A program made the translations under genes and the position numbers. A model generated the notes under the pieces. That model was not told where the DNA came from. It did not search any database and saw only the letters and a program-made list of their open reading frames with translations. A DNA stretch of 64,000 bases. It comes from Perca fluviatilis (lineage: Eukaryota > Chordata > Actinopteri > Perciformes > Percidae). The stretch covers positions 7,300,309 to 7,364,308 of the forward strand of contig NC_053133.1 of assembly GCF_010015445.1 (NCBI RefSeq), read 5' to 3'. This document shows positions 11,728-24,330 of the stretch, piece after piece (positions within the stretch are counted from its first letter, which is position 1; every line of letters starts with the position of its first letter).

Positions 11728-13799
11728 ATGGATTTGGGCAACCAAATAGAAAAGAGTGTGGCTGCTGCTGAGCCATCTCTTGGTCCTCCACCAGCCAAAA
11801 AAACTTGCTCAAGTTCTGTGTGGAAGCATTTTACAGTCAGTGCTGCAGATAAAACCAAAGTGATATGTAATGTGTGCAAAAGTCAAATCAGCAGAGGCAG
11901 AGATATCAAACATCTGTCAACATCTGCTATGCATAATCACATGCACTTAAAGCATCCTCTCCTGGTACTGTCTGCCAACCCCCCCCCATAAGCACAAATC
12001 CCCCCACCAGCACCAAATCATCATCACAGCCATGTTCTGCCCCTGCAAGTCAGTTTCAATCACCTATATTAGCTGCATTTAATGCAAAACAGGCTTATCC
12101 ACCCAACTACCTCACTGCAAAGCAAATAACAAACACAGGGGGAGAAATGATTTGCCTTGACCTGATGCCCTACTCAGTAGTGGAGAATAAAGGTTTTCGC
12201 AAGCTTCTCAATGTGGCTGCACCTCGATACCAACTACCATCTCGTCGGCATTTCTCTCACACAGTTATACCACAACTTTACCAAGATGCGAAAACAAAAG
12301 TAAAAGAAGCTCTCTCAAAAATTGAAGGGAAATTTGTGCACTGCACGTCTGACATCTGGACGAGCAAATTTTCCACAAATGCATATCTTTCTCTCACTGG
12401 CCACTGGATAGAATGCAAACAGAGTCCACAAGGAATAGATGAACATAAACGTGTGACAGCACTTCTCAAGATGGAGGTTCTTAATGAAGATCACACAGCA
12501 GCCAACATTTTACATCACCTCCAGGCCGTTGTGAAACAATGGCAAGATGATGTTGGAGCGAAATTTTCTGTTGAGTATTTTGTCACAGATAATGCCACCA
12601 ACATGGTTAAGGCAATGGCTGATGGTAACTATGTGCACATTAGGTGTATGGCTCACAACTTACACCTAGTGGTAACAGCTGCTTTAAAGGAGTGCCAGGG
12701 AGTGACCAATGTGATATTGATTGCTCGCAGGATCACTGGGTTTGTACTCAGATCAAACAAAGCTGTGAACAAACTTCACAAAATCCAGGAAGAACTTGGC
12801 CTTCCCAAGAACACTTTGATGCATGATGTGTCAACCAGGTGGAAATCCTCCTTCCACATGCTCCAGCGGCTGTTGGAGCAGAGACGATCACTGACTACCA
12901 TGAGTGCAGAGATGGATCTGGGAGGTGTAATGTCACACCATCAATGGGAACTAGTGCAGGCCATTGTGAAAATACTACAACCATTTGAGGAGGCAACACG
13001 CACTGTGTGTGAGGATGTGGCTTCTCTGTCTTCTGTTATCCCTTGTGTGCAGGCTCTCAAGACTGCATTAACAAACTTAAATGTGGATGTGGATGTACAG
13101 GCTCTTCCAGAGGCACTTACAATGGTGACCACATTGCAGTCTCAGTTGGCTCAGCGCTTCCAGGCTGTCTTTGATGACTCCTCGGGTCATTACTTTAAAG
13201 CCACCCTACTGGATCCCCGATTTAAGAGCTTGCCCATGTCACTACTTAGTACATCGGAGTTTGACAGGCTCAAGGCAGAAGTGGCTGCAGAGGTGGATGC
13301 AGAACTCCAAGCGGATGATGTTTCTAGGGTACCTGAAGCTGCCAGTTCATCCTCAGTTGAGAGTGAGACCAGTGGGCAAAAAAGCCTCTTTTGGGGGGAA
13401 ATGCACAATCTTGCTAAACCAAAAGCCAAATCTGCCTTTTTTGGTGCTTTGCCCCCCCCCAAAAATGGGGCTGACTTATCTTGCAGTTTGAGAGCTACTT
13501 AAGCACTGAAGCAATCACTGACCTCAGATCCTGCAGTGACCTTCTGGTCAAAAATGATGCAGCCACAGCCAGCCCTGGCTCATGTGGCAATGAAATATCT
13601 CACCTGCCCCCCAACAAGTGTCTCCTCTGAGAGGATCTTTAGCACAGCAGGAGATATTGTGTCCCCACATCGCTCCAGACTGCTCCCCTCACATGTGGAG
13701 GAGCTTGTGTTCACAAAATACAACATGGAGAAATTTAACTTAGAATATGTTGGCAGAAGATATCTTCTTCCAAGTGAAATATGGTTAAGTTATGGTTAA
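11728..13799 (+). pseudogene. hAT transposase, BED zinc finger type, frameshifted
   Basis: The gene encodes the transposase of the surrounding hAT element. Piece 1 (11728-11991) contains a BED finger with CNVC and a distal HMHLKH histidine pair. Piece 2 (in frame from about 12000, first ATG 12147, to 13502) contains the RNase H-like core: a DIWTS first acidic motif, FVTDNATNM with the second aspartate, CMAHNLHLVV, and STRWKSS. Piece 3 (13536-13799) is the hAT C-terminal dimerisation region with PPTSVSSERIFS. The frame changes in a nine-C run (11979-11987), in a second nine-C run (13452-13460) where the bridging sequence FESYLSTEAI lies in another frame, and again near 13555. Two of the three breaks sit in homopolymers, so sequencing error is possible. 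Relatives in vertebrates include ZBED genes. Confidence 0.9.
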
Positions 13800-14637
13800 C
13801 ATAAAACATAAACAATTAAAAAACATAAAACAAAAAACAAAAAAATAAAAAAAAAATTTGAGTCTGTTTTTTGGCAGACAGTTGACAATAGCAGGGCTGT
13901 ATCTTTTAGTTTATAAGAGTATTATATAGAATACAACTTTTGTTCTGCCAGATCTCCCAGTCAGGGGTTGATAAAGTTTAGTTCTTGGAATTCTGTGCAT
14001 TAGAAAGAAGTTCTTTCAGAAGAAGAACAGTTCTTTGAAGTATTATTTGTTTTTATTCTGTTCAGCGTCTGTTCAGCGTCCTCCAACAAGGATGAGTGGT
14101 GGTGGGGTTCATAATGTTCACAATGGTATTTTATTAGTTGTTGGTTTAACCATGGATGAGGTAATGGCTGTTATGTTATTTTCTTTTCAATGACGTTCCT
14201 TGTTACATGTTCACTGCTGGATTTATGGAAAAACATCAACCAATATTGCATATCCATAATTATTATAATGGATATAATTAAAGAATACTTACACTTCTAA
14301 TTTACGTTAAAGTGTAACGCAAAAAAAATGGATTTTTACGCCTATTTTGAATTTTACTCAAATACAAATACAAATACTTTTCCCCCCTCAACAAATACAA
14401 ATACAGATACAAATACCGGCTGCTTTGCACACCCCTAGTAGATAGAAACTACATTTCAAACCACAAAGATTCAGTTACAAGCTACATGGAACAGAGACTG
14501 TAGGCAGCGCTTTTTCAGTTGTCATCGCACACTTCTAATGTATGATATACGTACAAATGATGTATGTGTTTATTTACATATACAGTAGAGTGGGAAGTGA
14601 GATCCGATCAAGTGATATATCAAGACGCATTTGGAGT

Positions 14638-15270
14638 AGGGCTGCACGATTTGGAGAAAAAGTCATATTGCGATTTACAATACTGCCATTGTGATTGTGA
14701 TAAAATGGTATCATGAGTGTACTTGCTTGATTATCAAGGAAAATGCACCAAATACTAAAAATTTGAAATGTGTATTTCTTAATTGAAACATACTAAGTGA
14801 AACGAGCATAACAAGAAATACATAAACAAAAAATGTGCAAGCTGTCTCCTACCCTCGGGCATTACTGATCCCTAATCAGAGGGTGAGATGGTTGGCCAGT
14901 CAATGGCAAGTCAGCATCCTCACAGCCTCAGAAAACAGATGAAAACCCACCCATGATTCCTAATGACTCATGTCAGCTGACAGTGCCTCTCAAGTGTTTC
15001 GGGGTAGGGGAAATGATAGTACATGTTGAGCATGCTGACTTTCACTACTCGTTATGTTATTGACATAGAAGTCTAAGACTGTGAGTCAATATCCTGAGAA
15101 ACCTCCTTGGTCATACAAGTAGCACAGTTTTGAAGTACTGAAATAACTGTTTGAGATTTCTCAGGCTGCAGCTCAAAAACTACCCTTGGACCAAAACTTA
15201 GTGTAGGCCTTTCATGTTGTCACTAGTGTGTAAAATACGATCTCACGATTAAATTGAAAAAAAGTAATTG
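14638..15270. repeat. hAT-like repeat, one recognisable end
   Basis: The block begins TAGGGCTGCACGATTTGGAG, a common fish hAT terminus, followed by AT-rich sequence with CGATTTACAATACTG and, at about 15238-15256, CGATCTCACGATTAAAT. No matching distal end or target duplication was found. Confidence 0.5.
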
Positions 15271-15624
15271 GAAAATAATATTCTAATGAATCCTGACCAC
15301 ACAGACAAATCAAGACAAACACATGAATGCACTGTAACTGACCTCAATTTCACATTTAAATAGTCCCCATGTCTTTCAGCCGCGCTTCCTTAGTCTGTAC
15401 TGAATGACCCCATTTCATGGTCCAAGCAACTACTAATCATACCGCAACATGTTCCGTGACCAGAAAAAATGTCTGGGCAGGAAATTACTCTGCACAGATA
15501 AACCAGAAACTTTACATATTCAGTTAAATCCCCATGTTGGCCATCAAAACCAGATGAGCTGAATTCACAATTCTTTGCAGGAACATAGTGTCATACTAAC
15601 TTAATAATGAAAATGTGTGAAATA

Positions 15625-17207
15625 ATGAATGCCGATAGAAGGCATTTTCCAAACTATCGGTATCGGCATTTATAATGGCCGATAAATTAATATTTAAAAA
15701 ATAAAATAAAAACGGACGAAACACCGTTCAACCACGTTATGAGTGTTGGCGTTGCATAGTGTTTCCACCAGAGGGCACTCTACAACGTCCCTGTTGGCAA
15801 CACCCGTGTTTAACCCTTTGGGCCCTATCTTGCACTCAGCGCAATTGCCTTTGTACACAACGCATGTATCATTCCTATTTTGCACCCGACGCAAGGCGGA
15901 CTTTTCCCTCCCTAAATTAGGGAATGTATTTGCTCCCGGGGGCGGTTCAGTGAAAAGAGGAGGCGTGTTCAGGCGCAAACATTCCCTGGAGCTATTTTGC
16001 AGTTTCAGAGAACAATTCCACCACTGATCAGGAAAAACCTGGTCTAAAGTCAGTGGCGCTAGTCTAAAGTCAGTGGCACGTTATTCAGATGCTATTTTAG
16101 GGGCGCATGCTTGGCCATAATGTAGCGTGTTGCACAACGCGCATACACTTCTCTCATCTACACGGATGCAGCAGTTCCCATTTTTGCAAACCATACATAA
16201 TTACAAAGAAAAATATTGAAAATGCGCTTCAGGTGTTTGGATAGATGAGGAGGCACTTTACAGTACAATCCTCAAAAAGTCGCAGCATTCTTTGTGGCTT
16301 TTTGTGTTTTACACAACATTTCCATGAATCATGGATGTGTTGATGACATAAATGAGGAAATATTAGAGGACTTAAGGAGACGTGATGTTGAACTACGGCG
16401 GGATTGGATGCGCTCTTGGTGGAGCGGGTGGACGGAGATGGAGTGGGGGGAGGAGGAAGGGGCACAACAGGTGCAGGTGGTGCGTTTGGAGGCCCACGCT
16501 CCATGGCTGCAGCAATCCTCTCTAGACTTGAGGAGATGAGCCCGAGAGGCCGCAGCAACATCGCCACCCGGCCAAGACGGGCATTTATTACTTTTCCGCA
16601 TCTGGGACAGCTCCCGCTGGCGTGCGGCAGGCAAATCCGCCATCATAATAGCAATCCGCCATGGAACAAGCGCGCCTGCTCTTAAAGGGAATGTGAGATG
16701 ACGCTCCGATTGGTTTATTGCACGTTACGCCCAAACCACACCTAGCTACTTCAGACCAACCCATTTTAGATTTGCGTCGGGCACAAGAGTCATTTATCCC
16801 GCTGGTATAATAGCAACAGCGCCCGAGATCCGCCCACAAAGCTACTTGCGTTTCACGTTTGATACTTGCGTTTCAGATCGTTAAAATAGGGCCCTTTAAG
16901 TTTCATATCTTAAGTTTGTATTTTTATAAATTTTATTTATCAGAACTTTAATATATTTTGATGTTCCTCTGTTCTGTTGTGACAATAAAACAAACAAGTT
17001 TATTTTTAAACAGCATTATCATTATTTTAGTGAGGACTAAAATAACTACAAATAACTAAGGTTAGGGAAATCTGTTTGTTTTGTTACGCGTTTCTGGATT
17101 TAAAAAAAAAAAAAAAAATGTATCGGCCGATATATCGGAATATTGGATTTTTAAATCACCAAATATTTGTATCGATAAAAAAATCCTTTATCAGTCGGGC
17201 TCTATTT
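15625..17207. mobile_element. Older hAT-like element interrupted by the Harbinger
   Basis: ATCGG/CCGAT-rich sequence on the left (TATCGGTATCGGCATTTATA, 15655 on) and on the right (TATCGGCCGATATATCGG, 17119 on) flanks the Harbinger insertion. The right end CAGTCGGGCTCTA resembles a fish hAT terminus. The left terminus is missing. Confidence 0.5.
15820..16894 (+). mobile_element. PIF/Harbinger element with transposase remnant
   Basis: The termini GGGCCCTAT (15820) and ATAGGGCCC (ending 16894) are inverted and flanked by TTT on both sides (15817-15819, 16895-16897), a 3-bp target duplication as expected for Harbinger. At about 16220-16420 the plus strand encodes the C-terminal end of a Harbinger nuclease (CLD, then LQYNPQKVAAFFVAFCVLHN and an acidic tail) with one stop. 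The rest is noncoding. Confidence 0.85.
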
Positions 17208-17209
17208 GG

Positions 17210-18615
17210 GATGATCTGATAACTTTGAAAACACAAACCCCCTATCTTCTGCACAATGACTAAACACCTGCCCATTTGTTTGTATCAGCCTACTTACAGT
17301 AAATGCACAAATGCAGAGGAATGCCAACAATAATATAGTTTTTATGATACAAGCAAATCAAGATAATTGGATTGTTAAGCATCAATTTGCCCAAGGGGAG
17401 AACAATCATGACGTCTGTTGCTCGCTTTCTTCTTGCCAACATAGGGGAGTATAAAAATCAACATCGAGACATCATCAATCAAACAATATGAAATCACTAT
17501 TATTATAAATCTGTCAGAGCACCAAAGCAACCCGCAGATTGCAATCCGATAACCTTTCTAGTGGAGCCATCTTTGCAGCAAAGCAGTCTCAGGGTGTCAT
17601 TCATTTGTTTGATGTGGCTCTCCCTAGGTGTCCATAAGACAAAAAACAAACCATTCATCATGCTATTGCTTCTCTGTGTTCATTCAAATCAAAAGGCATC
17701 TCAGTCAACAACACAAAAAGACTGAGTCATCTCTGAATCATTTTTCTCATAAAAAACTTGGTAGCCTTGGGCTGCTATCACATATTTGTTCTTGTTGAAG
17801 AGCAATAAAGAACGTATTCACTTACTCAAAAGGTCGAGCATAATTAAGCTACAGCCAAGGTTAAATAGCAATGCTCGGTGATAACAAACAGGACAAATGG
17901 CATCAGCAAACTCAAACTAGATGTCAAGAGAATTAGAAGATTTCTGCCATACATCTTTAGTTTGTATCAAGGATTTTCAGCGGAGTCCAAAGTGAGAACA
18001 ATTAACATCAATCTCATCCATACTTGATAGGACTGCTGAATCATCACACCGAGACCGTTTTAGGCCTCAACTCACATTGCTAATTATACCACACAAAATG
18101 ATCATTCATCAGAGTTAAGCCAAACTGACTACTTTAGTATATTTCCACAACAGAAACTCTTGAATCAGTGCCCTGAGAACAGACAAGAGTGAATTCCTAG
18201 CAAGAGAAGTTATAGTCTTGATTTTAAATACTTTAAGCTACAGAGCACAAAACCTGCCAAAACATTTTCCCTTATGTTCATTAACTTCAAAAAGAGAGAA
18301 ATCCACTCTAGCATTGTCGCAAACTTTTCCTATCACTCTGTTCATATGGCACTGCTTGATTCAAAATAAATCTGTCAAAATGACTGCAATATCCCCCAGT
18401 CTAAGCCCATCTAACATCAAGGATTTATTTTTTTCCTGTAGCCCTTAGCATGCCATTTCCATTTCACAGCTCTGTCTGGATGTTTGAGAGAATATCTGGG
18501 TGGGCAGATGTTTGGGAAAATCCAGAAAAACAGATTCACATCTCAGTCTCAGTCTAGATAACTCTTGTTATGATTTGATACTATAAATAAAATTGAATTA
18601 AATTAAAGCTCGAGA
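17210..18615. other. pard3 intron stretch, nothing recognised
   Basis: AT-rich unique-looking sequence without convincing exon, repeat or RNA gene. Confidence 0.6.
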
Positions 18616-18619
18616 ACAG

Positions 18620-19067
18620 AAAGCACTGGTAGGATTTTCTTAGATCTATGTAAAGCTTTTGATACAGTAAGTCATTCTATTCTTCTACCCTTAACTTTCC
18701 CATAAAAAAAATCCACATTACTCAAGTTTTCAAGTTATCTGAAAGACAGGAAAGAGCTTATCTCTATCAATGATATCAATTCTTCTCTTTGCAATGTAAC
18801 TTGTGGTGTACCTTAAGAATCGGTTCTTGGGCCAAAATTATTTTGAATCTATATTAATGATCTATGTAACGTGTCAAACAAACTGTATAAGGTATTATTT
18901 GCTGATGACACAACTGTTTATTCCCATAAAGACCCTGATAAAATAGTGAAAGTATTAAATAAAGAACTCATTAAGTTAAATGATTGGTTTAACTGTGACA
19001 AATTATCTCTTAATATTAAGAAATCATGTTATTTTATTTATTGTTCGACCAGGAAATGCTGTTCAGT

Positions 19068-19105
<38 letters not shown>

Positions 19106-19990
19106 AATACTATTATAGACAGAGTTCAGCCTACAAGATTTCTTCGTGTACAACTTGGTGAGTCTCTTTCTTGGAAAAAGCAAATTAGTACAGTCACAAC
19201 TAAAATTACAAAAAGTGTTGGGATCTCGGGAAAAGTCTGTTCCATGATAAACACGGAGGTTGCCATGCTTTTATATTATTCTATGGTTTATCCTTACATA
19301 CACCACTGTAACTCTGTATGGGGAAGTACTCATCCCAATTAAACTTGTCTCTGTTTTTCGTCTTCAGAAAAGGGCATTACGAATCACCTACTGTGTGCAT
19401 AGAAATTCTTCTCAACTTCTGTTTTTAAGATCAGGCATCATCACTGTTTATCAAGTCAATCAACTACAGATTGCGTTATTTGTCCAATCTCTAAACAAAA
19501 TACTTTCTTCATTCTATAATGAACTCTTTTTACCAACTTCATAATCATGCCACTCGATATATCTACAAATTCAGATCAAACATCTCAACTTCAGTTTGGT
19601 TTAAATTACAGAGGTTCCGTGATATGGAATGCTTTGCCATCAGATTTTTCAACAACACAACAACACTTTGTACAATTTGAGAAAGCTGTTAAAGGTTTGT
19701 TTTTGTCTGTGCAATATCCCTATGGAATGTCTTTGTAAACAACCCACGTAACTGCTAATATTACTTTACCTTTCATATTTATTCTGTTGATTTGATATTG
19801 TGTGTAATTTTAGTTTGGGCTTTTTTTCCCTCTGTATTTTAGTCTCTTTCTATTTTAATTGGACTATGCATTGGAGATTGCCAAGATTACGCCCCTCTAA
19901 GGTTTTTTGCATTTCTCCATTACAACTTTTATTGATTATGTGTATTTAATCTGTAGTATTGATATATGTGTAAACCAATAAACTAAACAT
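18620..19990 (+). pseudogene. Non-LTR retrotransposon reverse transcriptase relic
   Basis: Conserved reverse transcriptase blocks are scattered over three frames: a VTCGVP..SVLGP-like region near 18795-18835, the catalytic block VLFADDT at about 18895-18912, LSLNIKKS, then ESLSWKKQI at about 19160 and a thumb/linker region with PYIHHCNSVWG and RLQKRALRI up to about 19420. The C-terminus runs to about 19735. The style fits the Jockey/CR1/L2 group. Stops, frameshifts and a TA tract at 19071-19101 break it. No endonuclease domain or 5' end is visible. Confidence 0.8.
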
Positions 19991-20755
19991 TTGTGAAAGG
20001 GAAACTTCCTGCTATGTTCTTACCTGATTCCTCTGACATAGTCCGAAGTTGGTATTGCGAATGGCTTATTTGTTTCAATGTTATATCCTATTTTTAGACA
20101 CTGATGCACAGGTGCTTTTCAGAAAAACAGGTTTGTTTTCAGATGGGTTTGCAGTGTATGCAAAACAACAGAAAGTAAAGGCAGATCATGTAACACAGGG
20201 AGGAGAGATTATTCAGTTATTTAGCAAGGAAATTAAATGGTGCCCTCAGTTTGACATAATAATAATGATTTAATTTAACAACATAATAGATGCCAGACCA
20301 GTAGGGAAAAGTATATGAGGACAATTATGGCAGATCAATAGATACATTTTGGCACAAGGCTTTTTATGTATCGGTAAGTTAATTAGGTTAAACTGCATCC
20401 AGGGAACTGCTGTATCAACAGCATGAAAAAGTAAGCGTATGCTCATAATGAATACTGAATGACTAATGAATGTTGAAAAAGTCCTAAAGCCAAACCCAGT
20501 TTAAAATTTAAATTGGGGTTGAAAAACATCTTGAAAGAGATATTTTCAACTTCCATTACCTAACTTGATGCTTAATTAGAAAGGCATGAGGTTGTGATGC
20601 AGCCTAAGTCACTGATACAGTTAGATCACTAGTTAGTATTTTAGTATAGGCTACTTTTATTATACTAGTATAGCCTATAGTTAGTATAGTAATATATGCC
20701 ACACAGACGCTAAATTACAAGTTGCTGATTTGGTTTACCATCATTCAAGCTCATT

Positions 20756-21219
20756 CTAGTCCATATCCATGATGTTCCACTTTTTGGATTAGCTCCATTG
20801 CTGACAGAAATTCCACCGGATTCACCGTTTTCGGCCAGATGTCCTTTACCTTCTGATGGAATTTTTAACTCCGGTGGATTTCTGAGGACTATCATGGTTA
20901 ACTGCTCCTCAGATCTCTGCAGGGTAAATCCAGACAGCTAGCTAGACTATCTGTCCAATCTGAGTTTTCTGTTGCACGACTAGAACAACTTTTGAACGTA
21001 CACACGTTCCACCAAAACAAGTTCCTTCCCGAGGCTATTTTGCAGCGGCACTGTGGCTCTGTCCGGTGCTTAGCGCCGCCCATGACAATTGTGATTGGTT
21101 TAAAGAAATGGCAAAAAAATAAAAATAGAGCCCGTTTTTCTCCCATCCCGGAATGCTGTGTGGACTAGCCAGACCCTCCTTCGCATCGCTGAGGAGGCAG
21201 GACTGGCAAAGCGAGACTA
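20756..21219 (+). mobile_element. hAT-like miniature element, family X copy 2 (464 bp)
   Basis: Same family and orientation as 5219-5660, ending GCGAGACTA. The flanking octamers AGCTCATT (20748-20755) and AGCTCATA (21220-21227) match 7 of 8. Confidence 0.87.
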
Positions 21220-21492
21220 AGCTCATACTAATATGAGATCAGTATCTTGGTTGAACAGTTTTTAATAAAAGCTTAGTGCAGCTACGGAGTATACACAACC
21301 TTGTTTATTTACTTTATCTATTGAAAGAAAAGACTGTGTGCGTTGTGCTTGAGGGTTAAATAACCCAGAGCCAATTAGTGGCATCAAAAGCCAATGACAG
21401 ACAAAGCCCCACTAGGACCACTTTGATGTTGAATCTTTTTCCAAATTTACATGGCACAATCAAGTCATTCTAATCCTTCCAAACAAATAATC

Positions 21493-21497
<5 letters not shown>

Positions 21498-21546
<49 letters not shown>

Positions 21547-21684
21547 TATACATACATACATACATATATATTTATATATACACATACACACATATATATA
21601 TATACACATACACACATATATATATACACATACACACACATATATATACACATACATACATACATACATATATACACATATACA

Positions 21685-21718
<34 letters not shown>
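21498..21718. repeat. Compound TA/CA/CATA microsatellite, about 220 bp
   Basis: A TA tract, CA tract and repeated CATA and TACACA units run without interruption between two oppositely oriented copies of family X. The right edge coincides with the truncated end of the second copy. Confidence 0.97.
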
Positions 21719-21720
21719 GC

Positions 21721-22124
21721 TAGTCCACACAGCATTCCGGGACGGGAGAAAAACGTGCTCTGGTTTATTGGATTGTCTTTAAACCAATCACAATCGTCAT
21801 GGGCAGCGCTATGCGCAGCACAGGGCCCCAGTGCTGCTGCAAAATAACCTCGAGAAGGAACATGTTATGGTGGAACATGTGTATGTTCAAAAGTAGTTTT
21901 AGTCGTGCAACAGAAAACTCAGATTGGACAGATAATCTAGCTAGCTGTCTGGATTTACCCTGCAGAGATCTGAGGAGCAGTTAACCATAGTCCTCAGAAA
22001 TCCACCGGAATTTAAAATTACAACACAAAGAAAGCAGAAGGTAACGGACATCCGGCCGAAAAGAAGGACACATCTGGCGGAATTTCCGGCAGCAGCGGAA
22101 GTGGAACGTCGTGGATATAGACTA
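21721..22124 (-). mobile_element. hAT-like miniature element, family X copy 3, truncated
   Basis: Reverse orientation relative to the copy at 20756-21219. The right end has the family terminus (GTGGATATAGACTA). The left side starts at TAGTCCACACAGCATTCC directly against a CATA/TA microsatellite, so the terminal 40 or so bp are missing. Confidence 0.85.
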
Positions 22125-22129
22125 AATTC

Positions 22130-23457
22130 CATATAAGTCAATCATTAGCAATTCATTCTTGTATTTTTCCCACCAAGTGTGTAATTTGACAAAGCCTATT
22201 TTTTACATTTCAGTCTTAGTTATGATAACACAATAGAAATGTATTTGAAAGATATTAGACATGTAATAAACATACTTGCAGATTCTAAGAGTTATAGATC
22301 TGTTAAATTAGAAAGTAACAATTTATTATCTAAGAACAATTATAGATTTAAAAATATTATTGAACAATGAAGAAATAAATACATTTTATATCATGACAAT
22401 TTAAAAGAATTAATCTGAAAACGTTACAAGGACCCCCCTGGCAGAGTGCCACAGAACCCAGAAGTACTGGCCTAACTGCTCAAGCTCTGTTTTACAAACC
22501 TGCCCTGCTTAATGTTCTTGAGCAAAGAACTGAATTACTAAAAGGGTTAGTTGTTTAGGGAAGCCTGTACACAAGTAACAAACCAGCATACAACTTCACG
22601 TCTACGACACATCTGACAGCACGTCCATATTTTCCAGGCTTTTCTTCAAGTTAAAACGCAAGCACCATGCATAGCCATTCTGTTAGTCTAGGTCTAACAA
22701 AGTGTATTTTGCCTCACATATGCTGTATGTAAGCTACAATCCACAATGGGAAGAAGACGATTCAGAAAGAATAATAAAAATGGACAGAGACCCTTTTGAG
22801 GGGGTCATGCAAGGGGAGATAACAAAGAAAAGCATAAGAAGAGAAAAGATAACTATCAGGTCCAAGTAGCAAATTAAACCTGCCACAACAGCGTGTGGAA
22901 TAGTAACCTGAGTGAAACACGCAAAGACTCTAAGCTCAGGGCAGCATTTTAGCATCTTTAGCTCATTAGCAGCCAGCAACAGGCAGCTAGTTTACAGCAC
23001 AAACATTAGCAGTATGTGCTAACTGGTGAATAAAGTCCACAACTAGCAAGCTAAAAGACAAATATTTTTTTCATAAAACAGAGCTAAAAGGACAGCAAAT
23101 GATAGACTTACATTTGTCAGCTGGCCAGAAACACAAAATCAATGCTGGTGTTGCTCCATATCTGCAGGGTGCACTTGCTTACTAACATGCTAACGTTAGC
23201 CGTAGCAACTTTATGAGGCGATAATACATCAAGACTATTTGTCTGTCCACTCCTTTAGAAGTTATTCTGCGCAATATCTTTTTCATTTAAAAAAAATGAC
23301 ATAGCAGGAAACACACAGGTGTAATAATAGCCTAACGTTAAGGGTTGCATTCCATTTAGGTGTATTCGTTCTATGGGCCTGGTATTATGAATGCTGTCTC
23401 ACTATCGTGACTTGCTGATACACCAATAGAACAGACCCCTTTAATTATTAGTTATGT

Positions 23458-23494
<37 letters not shown>

Positions 23495-24320
23495 TTGCAG
23501 CTTTATAAGCTTTTAGATGAGAATACTTTCAGATAGAATTTTTTTTAGACTTTTAAACTTTTTTTAGCTAAATCATCTTTGGTCATCTTTTATTTAGGTT
23601 TCTTTAATCCATTTTCCTAATTATATGTGATGCACCTTTTTTAAGAGGTCAGTTCTTTGGACACTGCTTTAACAAGGATTTAAGGTTTAATAATAGAGTA
23701 GGCTATATAGCATTAACAAAGAAATAAATGTGTTCTTGTCCTAGTGCTACAAATCGAATATCCTTGCATTCGAACAGGAAAGGGTCTTTGCAGAAAACAT
23801 CCTCATCCATATCTGAAGTGAAAATAACCTCACATAAGAAATGCATCAGGTAGGCCTACTCCCTCTGAACGACAATCACGCAGAGGTCTTGTTACTAATT
23901 TTTCAACAAACACCGATGCTTGTGCTTCAGTATCTGAATGCTCTGTAACTGCAAACGTGGTCACAGAAATAAGCTGTTGACAAAACAGTGGATCACACCC
24001 AAGAGGGCCTGGCGTGGCCTGCATGTCGAAACACCGCAAACCACATAGTTGGCCTTCGCAACAACTTGCTCACAGTTGGATCCAGCTGGAGGCAGGAATT
24101 GTCATCCCACTGAAACGTGGGATGAGAAAAACAAGAGGAACAACTTGAGAAGAAGGCTACTGTACTCAAAACAAAAAGGAGATCTTTGGACTGGTCGTAT
24201 ACAAATCACAGCAATGAACATACAACATATTTCCCTTGTCAATAAACACTCGACCCAACTATGTCATCATAATGGAACAATACAGATTTTATGGATAATT
24301 GAAGCAAATGTAACCGGCTT
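22130..24320. other. pard3 intron stretch, no gene seen
   Basis: It includes a CT microsatellite at 23459-23488 and common fish repeat motifs such as TAGCAGCCAGCAACAGGCAG. No coding exon is visible. Confidence 0.55.
23459..23488. repeat. (CT)n microsatellite
   Basis: Fifteen CT units. Confidence 0.97.
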
Positions 24321-24330
24321 TCCACACCAT

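Larger units (their letters stand above)
9534..14437 (+). mobile_element. hAT transposon, about 4.9 kb, with two nested insertions
   Basis: The element is bounded by a perfect 8-bp duplication GTAGATAG (9526-9533 and 14438-14445). Terminal inverted repeats start TAGGGGTG at both ends, and both subterminal regions are rich in AAATAC/GTATT motifs. It carries a BED-finger hAT transposase in three pieces (11728-13799). Two TTAA-flanked elements, 9817-11062 and 11167-11532, are inserted in its 5' part; without them it is about 3.3 kb, a usual hAT length. Confidence 0.93.

Noticed and set aside
16229..16685. Overlapping 80-112 codon frames on both strands
   Set aside because: Only the short Harbinger nuclease C-terminus on the plus strand is meaningful; the others are shadows in a GC-rich part of the same element.
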